Shown here: piece after piece, positions 1 to 9,699 of the stretch
How positions within the stretch are numbered: position 1 is the first letter of the stretch
How the letters are laid out: each line of letters starts with the position of its first letter
From: Apostichopus parvimensis
Lineage: Eukaryota > Echinodermata > Holothuroidea > Aspidochirotida > Stichopodidae
Assembly: GCA_000934455.1 (NCBI GenBank)
Contig: KN887425.1
Span: 1-22,398, forward strand
Reading direction: 5' to 3'
DNA length: 22,398 nt
Notes under the pieces: generated by a model
The model's input: the letters and a program-made list of their open reading frames with translations, nothing else
Database searches by the model: none
Told to the model about the DNA's origin: nothing
Position numbers and translations under genes: made by a program

Positions 1-117
1 AATAAAATATTGTCAATTAGTACTTACGTCCACCAAAAATTACTCAGAAAAGAAACAAAAGAAAAGATGGAATGAACGACCAAGGCGAATACCAACAGTG
101 AACTAGATAGACAAATA
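1..117 (-). repeat. LINE 3'-end fragment (copy 1 of duplicated block)
   Basis: This stretch matches 14755-14871 closely, including shared words such as AGATGGAATGAACGAC and GAACTAGATAGACAA. In the second copy the same sequence is the last part of a minus-strand LINE reading frame plus its 3' flank. The minus-strand translation gives a VYLVHCWYS-like tail in both copies. The TAG stop of the second copy reads TGG here. The fragment is cut off by the window start, so its true end is not visible. Confidence 0.65.
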
Positions 118-296
118 TGATAAGGTTTCAACATGTCAAAATATCATGCAGGTTAGGCTCAGTTTGGATATTATATGTCGGGTATTTGTATGACTTCAAA
201 GCGTCTTGAAATGCGGCAATGTGAAGAACGGTTGTAAGCATAATTTGGGTGTCTGTGAGTATCGGTATTTAGGGGATGAATATGCATTACTTGAAT
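118..296. other. Copy-1-specific spacer in the duplicated block
   Basis: These 179 bases sit between two stretches that match the block at 14755-17180. In that other copy the corresponding place is filled by about 1.56 kb of LINE sequence (14872-16436). I see no clear similarity between this spacer and the LINE, and no coding signal on either strand. Confidence 0.4.
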
Positions 297-692
297 AGGA
301 CACGAGCCACACCACTACATGTATAATATTATTTCCACTTTTGAAAGTTAGAATACGACAAACGTAAAACGAGATATGGGCTCGTAAATATTTAGTCCCT
401 TATGATTATAGCCTGTATAGGCACCGGTCACTGAATAGGCTAGTGCTGACAACCGGTGAAATATTTTTCTATGGCATATGGGGTTATCGATGTGATTAAG
501 ACATTTGCTTTGCTACTTCTTTTGTATACGCGAACTTCGATACGCTTTCGTCTGTGATGATGAAAACCAATTGTCAAATGTTATATTAGAAACATATAAA
601 TTAATGAATAAATACAAGTATGAAAATCTTACATACATTGGCTAACTAACACCGGCAAGGTTTAAGTAGCGTAAAGCTAACTGTATACCAAT
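297..692. repeat. Duplicated block, copy 1, right part
   Basis: Matches 16437-16602 followed by 16889-17180, with a run from AGGACACGAG to CTGTATACCAAT. Shared landmarks include CGTCTGTGATGATGAAAACCA and CAAATGTTATATTAGAAAC. The other copy carries the SINE between its two parts, and this copy reads straight through TAGTCCCTTATGAT at that point, so it is the empty site. Divergence is moderate, with small indels and substitutions. No gene is seen in it. Confidence 0.75.
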
Positions 693-693
693 A

Positions 694-1400
694 TTCATCA
701 GTAATAAGTGGACGTGAATTATGTGGCTCACGTTGCTGCTAAACCATTCACCTTATTCATGCGTAGTTCAGGTTTATACAGTCTTTGGTCTTATTGAAGC
801 GTTCACAGTACTTACCTGTTAAAGCATCGGCTCCTCCATTTGAACCCTCTTGGTTTCCTAAAAAGATATAAGCGTAAACCATGAACCATTTTTCTATTCA
901 AATGATTTCCATGCAAGGGTCACCACGGGTACTGACCTCTCACTTACACCCAATAGATATGCATAACACACGTAGTCCCTACATATGCAAATTAATGGTA
1001 ATGAATTGTCCTTACTATAAAGGAATGTATCTGTTTTGCATCCTACCGAAAGAAGGATCAAATAGTATATTGTTGGTGACACATGAAGTTGAACCTTATG
1101 ATCTGAATTGTTTCATGTTATTGAGAAGTTAAACAATTACCATGAATGAAATTATCTGTCAGGTCAAAGTTCATGAACTGTTAATCGACTTTATTGGTTT
1201 TATGTGACATGAAGCCACTTCCTGTGTAAACATTGTGCGCATGGAGAAGACAAAAATCTATTTTCTGCTTGTTTATATAGTTGTAAACACACACATAGTA
1301 ATCACCAGATAATTGCAGTTGTACATGCTCTAGCATGAGAGTCCATAGTGTCCGTATTGGTTGGTGTTATCGTCAAAACTGTCTCAACTGTACATTTAAT
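694..1400. repeat. Tandem duplication, unit A
   Basis: Diverged direct copy of 2310-3066, about 1.6 kb apart. Shared landmarks in the same order are GTGGACGTGAATTATGT, CTCACG.TGCTG, TAAACCATTCA, a micro-exon-like segment, TGAATTGTCC, TATAAAGGAA, GCATCCTACCGAAA, GACAAAAATC, TATATAGTTGTAAA, ATCACCAGATAATT and TCAAAACTGTCTCAACTGTA. Some internal stretches have no counterpart. The open frame at 881-1132 on the plus strand is not conserved as a frame in unit B and is treated as chance. Confidence 0.75.
816..857 (-). CDS. Candidate 42-nt internal micro-exon A
   Basis: On the minus strand a pyrimidine-rich acceptor (ATCTTTTTAG) is followed by 42 nt ending in CAG and a strong donor, GTAAGTAC. Read in phase 1 it completes a split codon and encodes NQEGSNGGADALT, then ends with one G. 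The exon is symmetric (phase 1 in, phase 1 out), so duplicating or skipping it would keep frame. A homologous 42-nt segment with the same phases lies at 2429-2470. The two peptides share an EGSN core, offset by one codon. One other frame is also open in this copy. The peptide is Gly/Asn/Ala-rich and low in complexity, matches no family I recognise, and would suit a flexible linker. A parent gene on the minus strand is inferred only; see 8856-8916. Confidence 0.35.
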
Positions 1401-2309
1401 GTAATATATGCCTTGTTGATGTAATACTGATGCATTGTTAATAAATTGTTATGTATGCATCAAGCATCAATCTGGATCAAGAACAATGAAGGATGTTCCC
1501 GTAGGCCGATATTTTTTTATATTCAGTAGCGTAAAATCATTAAAAAAATTACTTTAGGCAGAATTCAGACTTGATATTTCATAGCCACGTAAATAGATAA
1601 CAACGAGTGCTCATAATTGTTCTACAGCTACACAGTATCGTTTCCGTGGTTAACGCTTGCCCACTAGGAGATGATAGATAAGGAAAATGTACCCACAACG
1701 AAAGTAAATCGAACTTGCTTTCTCTGAATTTCTGCCTTTTAGCATATCAAGTGGGTTATTTTAAGGAGAGTCAGCTAAGAAACAAGAGCGCTCAGTACTT
1801 GCTTATTTAATGTAGCGTTACAATAGAAGAAATGTGCACAGATTTCATTACAATAATGAGAAATAAAGATAAAAAGCAGTATGAACACTGCACTCTGATT
1901 GGTAAAACTACTTCATCCACCTACATGTTTGATATTGAAACACTAAACGTACTACACTGTCTAAGTGCATGCGTCATTTATTTGAACGCCAGCGACACAA
2001 TGATGAATTTCAGCCCAGCAAACCTAATTTTAAGTCCAGACACAATAGTACAAACTAAACTTTGGACTATATTACTTCATTTAAGACACTAAAGTTTAGG
2101 CTGTAACATGATATTAGCATAAAGTCAACATAAAATACCTGTAACAAAGACATGCGTGCTTTCGGTTGCGAATGTTTTCGTGCACTACTACTGCGTGAAA
2201 TAGACATGCACAACTATTATGCTTGATTATTTTGGCTCTCTATACAGAACTGGACCCATGACGTAGAGGATAGCATTGTTCCAGTGTGTACGACATACAA
2301 GCAACACTC
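1401..2309. other. Non-coding spacer between the tandem units
   Basis: AT-rich sequence without a convincing gene. An open frame of 86 codons at 1832-2092 (plus) has no recognisable domain and no good splice or start context. I see no repeat here that is shared with the rest of the window. Confidence 0.4.
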
Positions 2310-3066
2310 ATAAGTAATATGTGGACGTGAATTATGTAGCTCACGATGCTGTTAAACCATTCATCTTGTCCATGCGGTAGTAAGAATCATACGGCCCTTA
2401 CTCTTTTGAAAGCGTACACATTGCGTACCTGCGACGGCAATGGTCACATTACTACCTTCTCCCAAAGAGTCTATAAAATATAAAGGAAATATGCATGATC
2501 CATGACAATATCTCTTCTGATGCAATATAAAAGTACAGGAAGGGATACAGTGGTAGAAACATGTGGTCAGGTTGGAAATAATCGCATTATATATTGTAAC
2601 GTAAAAAGTCTTAAACAAAATAGATATCACAACCGGGTAATATTAATTGAAAGCTTTCTTATCAAAGTAGTGCAGTAATTTGCAATAAACATTTGAAGTT
2701 ATTTTCCCGAAAGTATTACACCTAGTCCGTAATAACCCAACTAATGAATTGTCCTCAATATAAAGGAAAGTCTAAGTTATGCATCCTACCGAAACCATTA
2801 CAATTAATGAAAGCATCTTTCGGGTAAAACTTCATGAAAAATACATCGAACTTATTTGTTTTATGAGTCATATAGCAGCCTCTTTGTATAAACAGTATGC
2901 GCCTTGATAAGACAAAAATCCATTTGCTGCTTTTTATATAGTTGTAAAAACACACATTGTCATCACCAGATAATTCGCAATTACACATGCGCTACCATTA
3001 CCATGACTGGGCATAGTGTCCGTGTAGTTGTGGTTGATTTTCAAAACTGTCTCAACTGTAACGTTA
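2310..3066. repeat. Tandem duplication, unit B
   Basis: Second copy of 694-1400, with the same landmark order and clear divergence by substitutions and indels. It carries about 120 extra bases between the micro-exon-like segment and TGAATTGTCC. The minus-strand open frames here (2361-2630 and 2755-2988) are not kept open in unit A over their full length. Only the 42-nt segment is preserved as an open, splice-bounded unit. Confidence 0.75.
2429..2470 (-). CDS. Candidate 42-nt internal micro-exon B
   Basis: Paralogue of the segment at 816-857. On the minus strand the acceptor is TATATTTTATAG, and the 42 nt end in GCAG. Only phase 1 is open here and reads SLGEGSNVTIAVA before a final split-codon G. 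Exon length and phases are identical to copy A even though the sequence has diverged, including a compensated one-codon shift of the EGSN core. The donor is GTACGC, which lacks the usual +4 A and +5 G, so this copy may be weakly spliced or dead. Joined in order B then A, the two would give repeating 14-residue modules. No family is recognised. Confidence 0.3.
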
Positions 3067-3751
3067 ATACATTGTTTTGAATGAAATATTCGTTTCAATA
3101 TTACAGCTTTATTGAAATCGAAATAACACTGAACTAAAGAGACGCATATGAAAACGTATTGGGCCGTTTGTCGCTCTACATATTTTGTAAATATATTTGT
3201 TTATGTATTTCTTTGGTACTGTACATAAATATTGTATATGTCATAAAACATCTTCGTACAGTCATCCAGCAGTATATATTCTTCATTATTTATATTTGCA
3301 TGTAAGCAAGCTAAATACTATACTACTATTGCTAAGCCTAACGTTCGGTCAATAGTTGCAAATATCACTAATAGGCTAGGCTATGTTAGAATATATGGAC
3401 CGAATGAATCGAATTTCATCGCCTTGAGGAACTGCTGTCTTTCTATACAATATCGTTTGTCACACACTGTAGAACACTTACGAGTGTCACAGTGACATTC
3501 TTTATATTTTCTGTGATTGAAACTATTGTTTTACCACAAAAAAACGCTTTCGTTTGCCAAACACTTAGAATGCTAGCCTACATGCAATTATGTGTACCAT
3601 ATATAAACTTTACACGTACATTAAATGCATCGTGTGTACGATATTCCCTACAACAGAGCTGTAATTCTCTTGTTACCTTTCCTTTGTTTTGCTCAACTTT
3701 GCTCTATTCATTGCTCATTTGTCCAATTTAACGGTCTGTCTTTCTGTGGAT
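3067..3751. other. Non-coding spacer
   Basis: AT-rich sequence with no supported gene. The open frame at 3492-3731 (plus) shows no domain. A TAGGCTAGGCTA word at about 3371-3382 is of the kind scattered through several other parts of the window. Confidence 0.35.
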
Positions 3752-4195
3752 CCAAATGTTCTTTCTCTAGTCACATCTCGATTAGATTATGGTAATTCCT
3801 TACTCTCTGGCCTACTTCAAAACAATAACCAGTCGTCTTCAACGAGTGCAGAATTATGCAACACGACTAATGACACGCACTCGACGGCACAAACACATCA
3901 CACCAATTCTACATGTTCTACATTGGCTGCAAGTCTCAATGTCACACAGATTATTTTGTGCATATATAAAGCCCTCAACATTTGTATCAAAGTTTACATC
4001 GGTGAACAGCTTCAAAACACTATAGCCATCCACGACTGTTCGTTTCAATCCAGATCTCTACTGGTTGTCCACACAGTTAAAACTTCAACTTATGAAAATC
4101 GACGTTTTGATAGATGTGTTCCAACTTCCTGGGCGAGCTTAGCGTCCCAACAACATTCGTGGACTAACAAAACATATTTAAACGGTTTTTTTTAA
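3752..4195 (+). pseudogene. Degraded LINE reverse transcriptase, C-terminal fragment
   Basis: Translated pieces match the C-terminal end of a non-LTR retrotransposon polymerase in the usual order: VTSRLDYGNSLLSGL, then in another frame LQRVQNYATRLMTRT and HITPILHVLHWL, then back in the first frame YKALN, VYIGEQLQ and SRSLLVVHTVKTSTY. The order is that of CR1/L2/Rex-type elements. At least two frame changes (near 3810-3830 and 3950-3970) and the missing palm domain show that it is a dead, 5'-truncated copy. It comes from a different subfamily than the LINE at 14755-16436, because the shared motif HITPI..LHWL sits in otherwise different sequence. The 3' end is not sharply defined. A T-rich run follows the last coding match. 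Confidence 0.75.
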
Positions 4196-4380
4196 AGCCG
4201 TTTTTTGCTAATAACTTGCATTTTGTAATCTTTCTGGTGTTGTGTTTGCAGTTATTTAAAATAAGTACTTCATTTTAGTTTTTCTTCTCTGTGCTACTTT
4301 TCTGTACTTTTTAATAAGTATGACCTCTATTTGCTTACTTCAACCTTGTTTTTATTATACCATTGTACAGCGACTTTCCT

Positions 4381-4721
4381 AAGTAAAATAATAGAAAAGA
4401 AAGATGAAACATTCCCATCATAATAAGGTTGTGTAAACACCTACATGGTTTCTAGGCATTTATTAGCTTGTACAACTCACAAAAACGTGACATCTGCATT
4501 CGAAAATAATAAACGTTTAGTGATTCAAGTGGTAAGAACAATTAATTATAAAGCAAGGACTTCAACAGAGATACTGTCAAGCTGTTCTATTTTTTAATGT
4601 CCGTCATAATAAGCAAAAAAGACATTTGGTTTATTAAGCACTGATTACTATGCATGATATCTGCACCAAAACCAACAGGGACCACCCTTGAGTCAATGGT
4701 TATAATGATACCTAGTATTTT
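4381..4721. repeat. Direct duplication, copy A
   Basis: Matches 6099-6417 over nearly its whole length. Shared words include ACATTCCCATCATAATAA, TTTAGTGATTCAAGTGGTAA and CAACAGGGACCAC. Copy A has an extra segment of about 20 bases near 4428-4447. No open frame is conserved between the copies, so this is non-coding sequence or an unrecognised interspersed repeat. A third, poorer match to its right part may exist near 6630-6690. Confidence 0.7.
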
Positions 4722-6098
4722 AGCTTTTTTTTACTGTAAGCGTTATGTTATTATTGAAAGCAGCTTGATGCTATTTTTTTTATTAAATCGATCACAACAG
4801 AAATGCACATTTAAGAGACGACAAAAGGAATGACAACACAAATAATTCAGAATATTTGATGAAAATTCAACCTTTCATTTCAACACTTAAGATGGTATCC
4901 TGTGCATGTACAATCATGCATGAATAGTGAACTACAGTCATGATACTTTAACATTTGTGTCCAGTTATTGATGACAGTTTGCATCAGATACATTAGACAG
5001 CCGTAACCACATAGATAGCATTTTATCAAACTACAATAACATAAACATAAAAATGGTATAACAAAAACATGTACAAAGGGTCTCTTAAAAGTGCATGCTA
5101 ACGGAAACTTAATGATTTACTTTGTTAGTGTCTGAGATGCATGTACAATAACAATTGTTCGACGAGTAATTTTCACCCAACTCTCTACATGCAAAGATAT
5201 TTGAAAGCTCCCAAAATATAACATAATCAACTGTCTGATTGCAAAATTAGTCAAATATACAACTCTACCCGCAGCATTAGCTTAAATTCCTTGCATACAT
5301 ACGTAACATGATCTGTCCATAGTTACTTGTTCATAGTTACTGACAAAACATCAACCCATAAACACTGCAAACAAATATTCTTCTATGTCATGTGAGCTTG
5401 TGAGCAACTTAAACATGCTTGTATATAATTAAGCATTGTAGTACTGTTCCAACAAGTAAAAGTTACTATCAGCTCCTTGACAGGATTATGATGTGATACT
5501 ATTAAGCGCAATGGATCAATACTTATACATCCTCAAGTAAGAGGAAGGATCTTAAATATTTGGTGGTAGCCAGTTAGCACTGAAATTATTTTCCTTCACT
5601 TTTCACATCCACCTCTTCAACGTTTATATTAAACATCATTTTAAAGCTAAAGATAAAGTTGAATCATAATCAACTGTCAGCTATGAAGACAATGACAAAT
5701 ACACAACTTTTCCTGTAGTCACCCATATATAAGCAGTGTTTTCATAATTTGCTGCAGATAATAGTTTCATGTCAATTAAGAGTCAACAATCAACCAGTAC
5801 CAAATAAAAAATGAAGAATGAAATGAACCGATATAATCTTCTTGAAAGAAAATGGAACAATAGTGAAGTTTGTGACATGAAACATATTTGCATTAAACTG
5901 ACGATTAGCATTCTTGGGACACTGAATGCTATGGCAGTGTATTCACCATGTTAAACACACAATAATCACATTGATTGGATTTTTATTGTACTGCTGAGTA
6001 TTAAGCACAATGAATCTAAACACTCTTACAATAACAACAATCCCTCAAGTCATCCGATGTGACGGGTCTGAAAATGTAATAAAAAAGAAACAAATCCT
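4722..6098. other. Non-coding, weakly self-similar region
   Basis: No gene found. Short stretches resemble each other, such as ATAATCAACTGTC near 5225 and 5668, and ATTAAGC.CAATG near 5502 and 6000. This suggests old internal duplications with a period of roughly 450-500 bases. The similarity is weak and was judged by eye. Confidence 0.3.
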
Positions 6099-6417
6099 AA
6101 GTAATAAAAAATGATAAATACATTCCCATCATAATAATAGTTTCTAGGCATTTATTTGCATGTACCACTCACAATAACGTGACATCTGCATCCGAAAATA
6201 ACAAACGTTTAGTGATTCAAGTGGTAAGAACAATTAATTATCAAGCTAGGACCTTCAACAGAGATACTCTCAAGTTGTTCTATCTTTTAATGTCTTTCAA
6301 ATAAGAAAAAAGACATGTGGTACATTAAGCCATGTCTACTACTAGGCATAATATCTGCACCAAAGCCAACAGGGACCACTTTTGGGTCAATGGTTATAAA
6401 TATAACTAGTAGATTTT
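6099..6417. repeat. Direct duplication, copy B
   Basis: Second copy of 4381-4721, about 1.7 kb downstream in the same orientation. It differs by scattered substitutions and small indels. The short open frame at 6315-6500 runs across its right edge and is not conserved in copy A. Confidence 0.7.
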
Positions 6418-8164
6418 GTGTTTACATGCTAATTTCAGAACAATTCTCAGTTGGCCCGCCAATCATCAATATTAAATTAGCAAACCCAAAATATCAGTGA
6501 AAACGTAGTGATGATGGACCAAAGCTTCACATCAAATATTAAGTAAATGTCATGTATAGCGACTTGGAATTTGCCTTTCAAGTTTTTCTCATTAAGCTAC
6601 AACCCCCTCCCTCCCCTAATTTCTCTACAAGATATCTTCACTAAAAACAACAGGGAACACCATTCTGCCCTGTATCAACTCAAATTAATCTATTATTCTT
6701 GAGATATCATGTATATAAGGAGACATTTCACGCACAAGACATCACCGTTGCAAAGATTCTCTAATCCTTTGGTCAAAAACAAAGAAAGCCAAAGTGTTGG
6801 AGGGATGGAACAAATATTCTTCAACCATATAATTTCTCATAAGGATTAAAAACATTCATCTTAAAAATCATTACCTTTGAGAAATTTACTCTCTAACAGG
6901 ATTTGAATAGTTGATACATATTCTTCATTCCATTAAGATAACATATATCTGTATCAAATTTTTGCATAGTATTCCAAACACAAACTGACATAACTACAAA
7001 TGTGGTGGGCACAAAGCCATGCAAACTTACACAATGGAAGTCTACGAAAGCTGCAAATGATTTATTCACAGTTAAATTACCCCTATGCGTCTCCCAGGAA
7101 ATAAATGTGGTAACAAATGGATTGCAGCATTGTCTTTTCCCATCTGACATATGTACATAAGTTTCCTTGATATCCACAAACAGTAGTGTAATACCAACTA
7201 AATGAATTATTTAAGTAATCAACAGGATAAAATGAGACATCTAGTGTGCCAACTGCATACAGCTACAGCTTAAGTTAACGTTAGGCCTAAAGTACAGGTA
7301 GGCATGGCCGCACTCACATTTACAAATATCTGGCTTGCTTCGATTTCAAAGTGATAAACATTCATAATGTTTAACTCCTTCTACACTCATGAGATGATAA
7401 TGCAGTCAACATATTTTTTATCACCCAGCATTATCAGCCACAACGGGCCTAGCCTTAGCATAGCCTGGGCCCCCTTAGCATAGCACATCCTATATACACA
7501 AACTAACATGAGTTGGGATGTGGGGGGAGGGGGTTGTCTCTTTTAATGTAATTTATAATATAGAATAATTTTTTTGTACAGGAACCTATTTATCAATGGA
7601 TAGTTGAGAAGTTCAAGATTTCATGTCACATGACTTTTATTCAATTTGAGCTAATTATGTATGCAAATATTCAAATTAGGTCCCAAATGGCATCTCTTCC
7701 GTCTATGAGCCATTAACTAAAAGTCAAGGAGTTGGGTTGTCATCTTGTTTTATGTTATGTTGTGATTGCTTATGAAAAGTTCCTTTCTTCTGATACCAAT
7801 TGTGGTGAAGTTGGTTAAAAAATGGCGGATATATGAGTTTTTTCCTTTTAGGAGAGTGTAGTCTGTGTCTGTATAGTATGTATATACGCATTACTTTTGC
7901 CGGTAATTTGCCGGATTTTGACAAATATTTCAGGCATGTTGGGGAAATTTCGGTCATAATTACTGCCACATCAAATAGACCTATGCTTTTCAAGGTATCT
8001 TTGTAATGTATTAAGATTCTTCTGAAAGATGAGTAAGGCTGCTGGGCTGATCTAAATTTGAGTTGATTTAAAAAAAATTAATATGTCAGAGGTCAAATTT
8101 CAAAGAATTTTAAACGTAAACAAAGTTTTAACTGAATGTTTTGGAAAGATGTTCAATATAAAAG
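6418..8164. other. Non-coding region, probably intergenic or intronic
   Basis: No supported gene on either strand. Minus-strand open frames at 6893-7177 and 7724-7993 show no domain and no convincing splice sites. Small oddities are a direct repeat CCTTAGCATAGC at about 7451 and 7472 and a G-rich tract near 7520. Confidence 0.3.
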
Positions 8165-8206
8165 CCCCCCCCCAAAAAAAAAAAAAAAAAAAAATATATA
8201 TATATA
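8165..8206. repeat. Compound low-complexity tract C9-A21-(TA)n
   Basis: Nine C, then 21 A, then an alternating TA run. The sharp change between the three parts is directly visible. It could be a decayed retroposon tail or a slippage hot spot. No element is recognisable next to it. Confidence 0.8.
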
Positions 8207-8855
8207 CATCATTGGTAAGATTGTTCTCTGGGCTTCATTTTGGTACTTAAACAAAGTATGCAGGATGAAGTATTGGAAAAATACAATGCTTAAAAAATGC
8301 TCACTCCAACTGTCTGCAATTGCATACACTGCTATGATAAGGGCTAGATCACTACCACATTATAGCCTTAGTGAAGTATATCAGTATTACCAATCCACAT
8401 CATCCTTGCCTACTTGCTACCTGCTAAAATGGAAAACCAGTAATTATAAATTGCATTACATGAATACGTTTACTCTAAAAAGAATTCTATCAGCGTAACG
8501 ATAGGCCAATGCTCAAGGCCATTTTAAAATGTACTGCCTAGTTTAGCCTAAGTAAGCCCTACTACGTTAAAAGGACTAGAAGGATACACTAAGTTAGGAT
8601 TAGGCCTAGCTAAATTTACGAATAGAATACACTAAGTAACAGTATAAATCCTACGTCCGTCCGTGATTCTCTGACAATTATGAGTTGACTATGAAAAACA
8701 GCAGCTAGCCTATTATATAACTGAATGTATAAATTTAATCTTAGGTCTACGTAACACAAGCGAATCAAAATCAGCCGTCTACCCAATTTAGTCGTGAGTC
8801 TAGAAGCATTTTTTTCAGTATTGCCACCTTCAATTTTAAGAATAACTAAACTTAC
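8207..8855. other. Region left of candidate exon 8856-8916; no gene seen
   Basis: If the minus-strand exon at 8856-8916 is real, this is the start of its first intron. I searched it by eye for a second exon and found none. It is rich in TAGGCCTA-like words (about 8500-8610). Confidence 0.3.
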
Positions 8856-8916
8856 CTTCGAATTTTTTAATGAACTCTTCCAATCCCCACTCCTTGAACG
8901 TGATTTTCCATGCCAT
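8856..8916 (-). CDS. Candidate first coding exon, SAM-like N-terminus
   Basis: On the minus strand an ATG in good context (ACAATGG) opens 20 codons plus one base, reading MAWKITFKEWGLEEFIKKFE. It then meets a consensus donor, G|GTAAGTTT. The pattern of a tryptophan, then WGLEEFI..FE, resembles the first helices of SAM (sterile alpha motif) domains, where a W/L-rich start precedes a 'gLeeYi..F' helix. SAM domains are usually about 65 residues, so the rest would have to come from later exons, which I could not find in the sequence to the left. The exon ends in phase 1, which fits the micro-exons at 2429-2470 and 816-857. An in-frame acceptor just upstream (ACTACTCGAG) is poor, so it is best read as a first exon. 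The SAM assignment is tentative. Confidence 0.45.
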
Positions 8917-9484
8917 TGTAGCTCGAGTAGTCGCGAACTGTATGTGGCTTGCGCGTATATGGTCGTGTATTACTGGTTTATTTAGTAACGATGAATGACT
9001 TTATTGACAAACTGGAACAAGTGAGGTTGCATAATCTAACTCTGCAACTGTTGATTAACGCTTTTACAAAAGTTACTTGTAATCATGTAAAGTGACTAAG
9101 TGGACACTGACTTTAATTTTCGCCATCCTTAATCGCATGCATACGGATACTTTTACGGAATGTTGTGTAATATTTATAAAATGCCTTTTTTTTAAAACCC
9201 GTGCTTTACATAACATTATTTTACATATTGTTTTCTGTGTATGCCAAAGCCTAGCCACTAGTACTAAAGCAGAGTTACAAAAGACAAGCTATCTTCGCAG
9301 AACAAGCAGCGGCGTCAATTCTTGCTTTTGTTCCTTTGGGAATTCTTGAAACAACATAGGTGTAGCCAGTATATCCGTGGTTCTGCTAAACTAAGTTGAA
9401 AAGAATTGCTGTTGTATTCTGTACTAATCTAATTGCAGATACTCAGCGTCGTATTATTAGTTGTGAATGAATTATGCGTTTTGG
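8917..9484. other. Region upstream (minus sense) of candidate exon
   Basis: No coding sequence is supported. The plus and minus open frames at 9073-9349 overlap one another and have no domain. If the exon at 8856-8916 is the first, its 5' UTR and promoter should lie here, but I see no clear TATA box on the minus strand. Confidence 0.3.
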
Positions 9485-9532
9485 CCAATAGAAGTTAAGT
9501 CACGCTCGCCAAATGGCAGCTGTATATATAAA
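9485..9532 (+). promoter_or_regulatory. Promoter-like cluster: CCAAT, E-box, TATA
   Basis: CCAAT (9485-9489), CAGCTG (9517-9522) and TATATATAAA (9523-9532) lie in order on the plus strand, with CCAAT about 35 bases upstream of the TATA-like word. No open frame starts soon after on the plus strand. In such AT-rich DNA, TATA words are common, so this is weak. Confidence 0.2.
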
Positions 9533-9604
9533 CAAAAACTATTTTAGGTGTCTATTGAAGTGTTTCAGTCCCCCTGAAAGCTAATAAATCATGTTAGGCC
9601 TTAC

Positions 9605-9680
9605 CATTAAGGTGAGATAGTGGGAAGCCTTCTTCAAGCGACGATGCAGCGGAATCCTTGTTACGAATGTTATGCGCCAT
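9605..9680 (-). CDS. Candidate first coding exon, unknown protein
   Basis: On the minus strand an ATG in good context (ACAATGGC) opens 25 codons plus one base, starting MAHNIRNKDSAASSLEEG and ending in SHLN. It then meets the donor G|GTAAGG. Like the exon at 8856-8916 it ends in phase 1, so it could be an alternative first exon of the same gene or the first exon of another. The peptide is hydrophilic, with no signal peptide, and I do not recognise it. Short length and lack of a visible partner exon keep confidence low. Confidence 0.3.
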
Positions 9681-9699
9681 TGTTTTATGAGACTAAATC

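Noticed and set aside
2136-2190. Possible minus-strand exon ending TTACAG|GTATTT
   Set aside because: It is 52 nt, has no counterpart in the duplication, a weak donor and no supporting frame.
6893-7177. 94-codon minus-strand frame as a gene
   Set aside because: No domain, no splice or start support, and a length expected by chance in AT-rich DNA.
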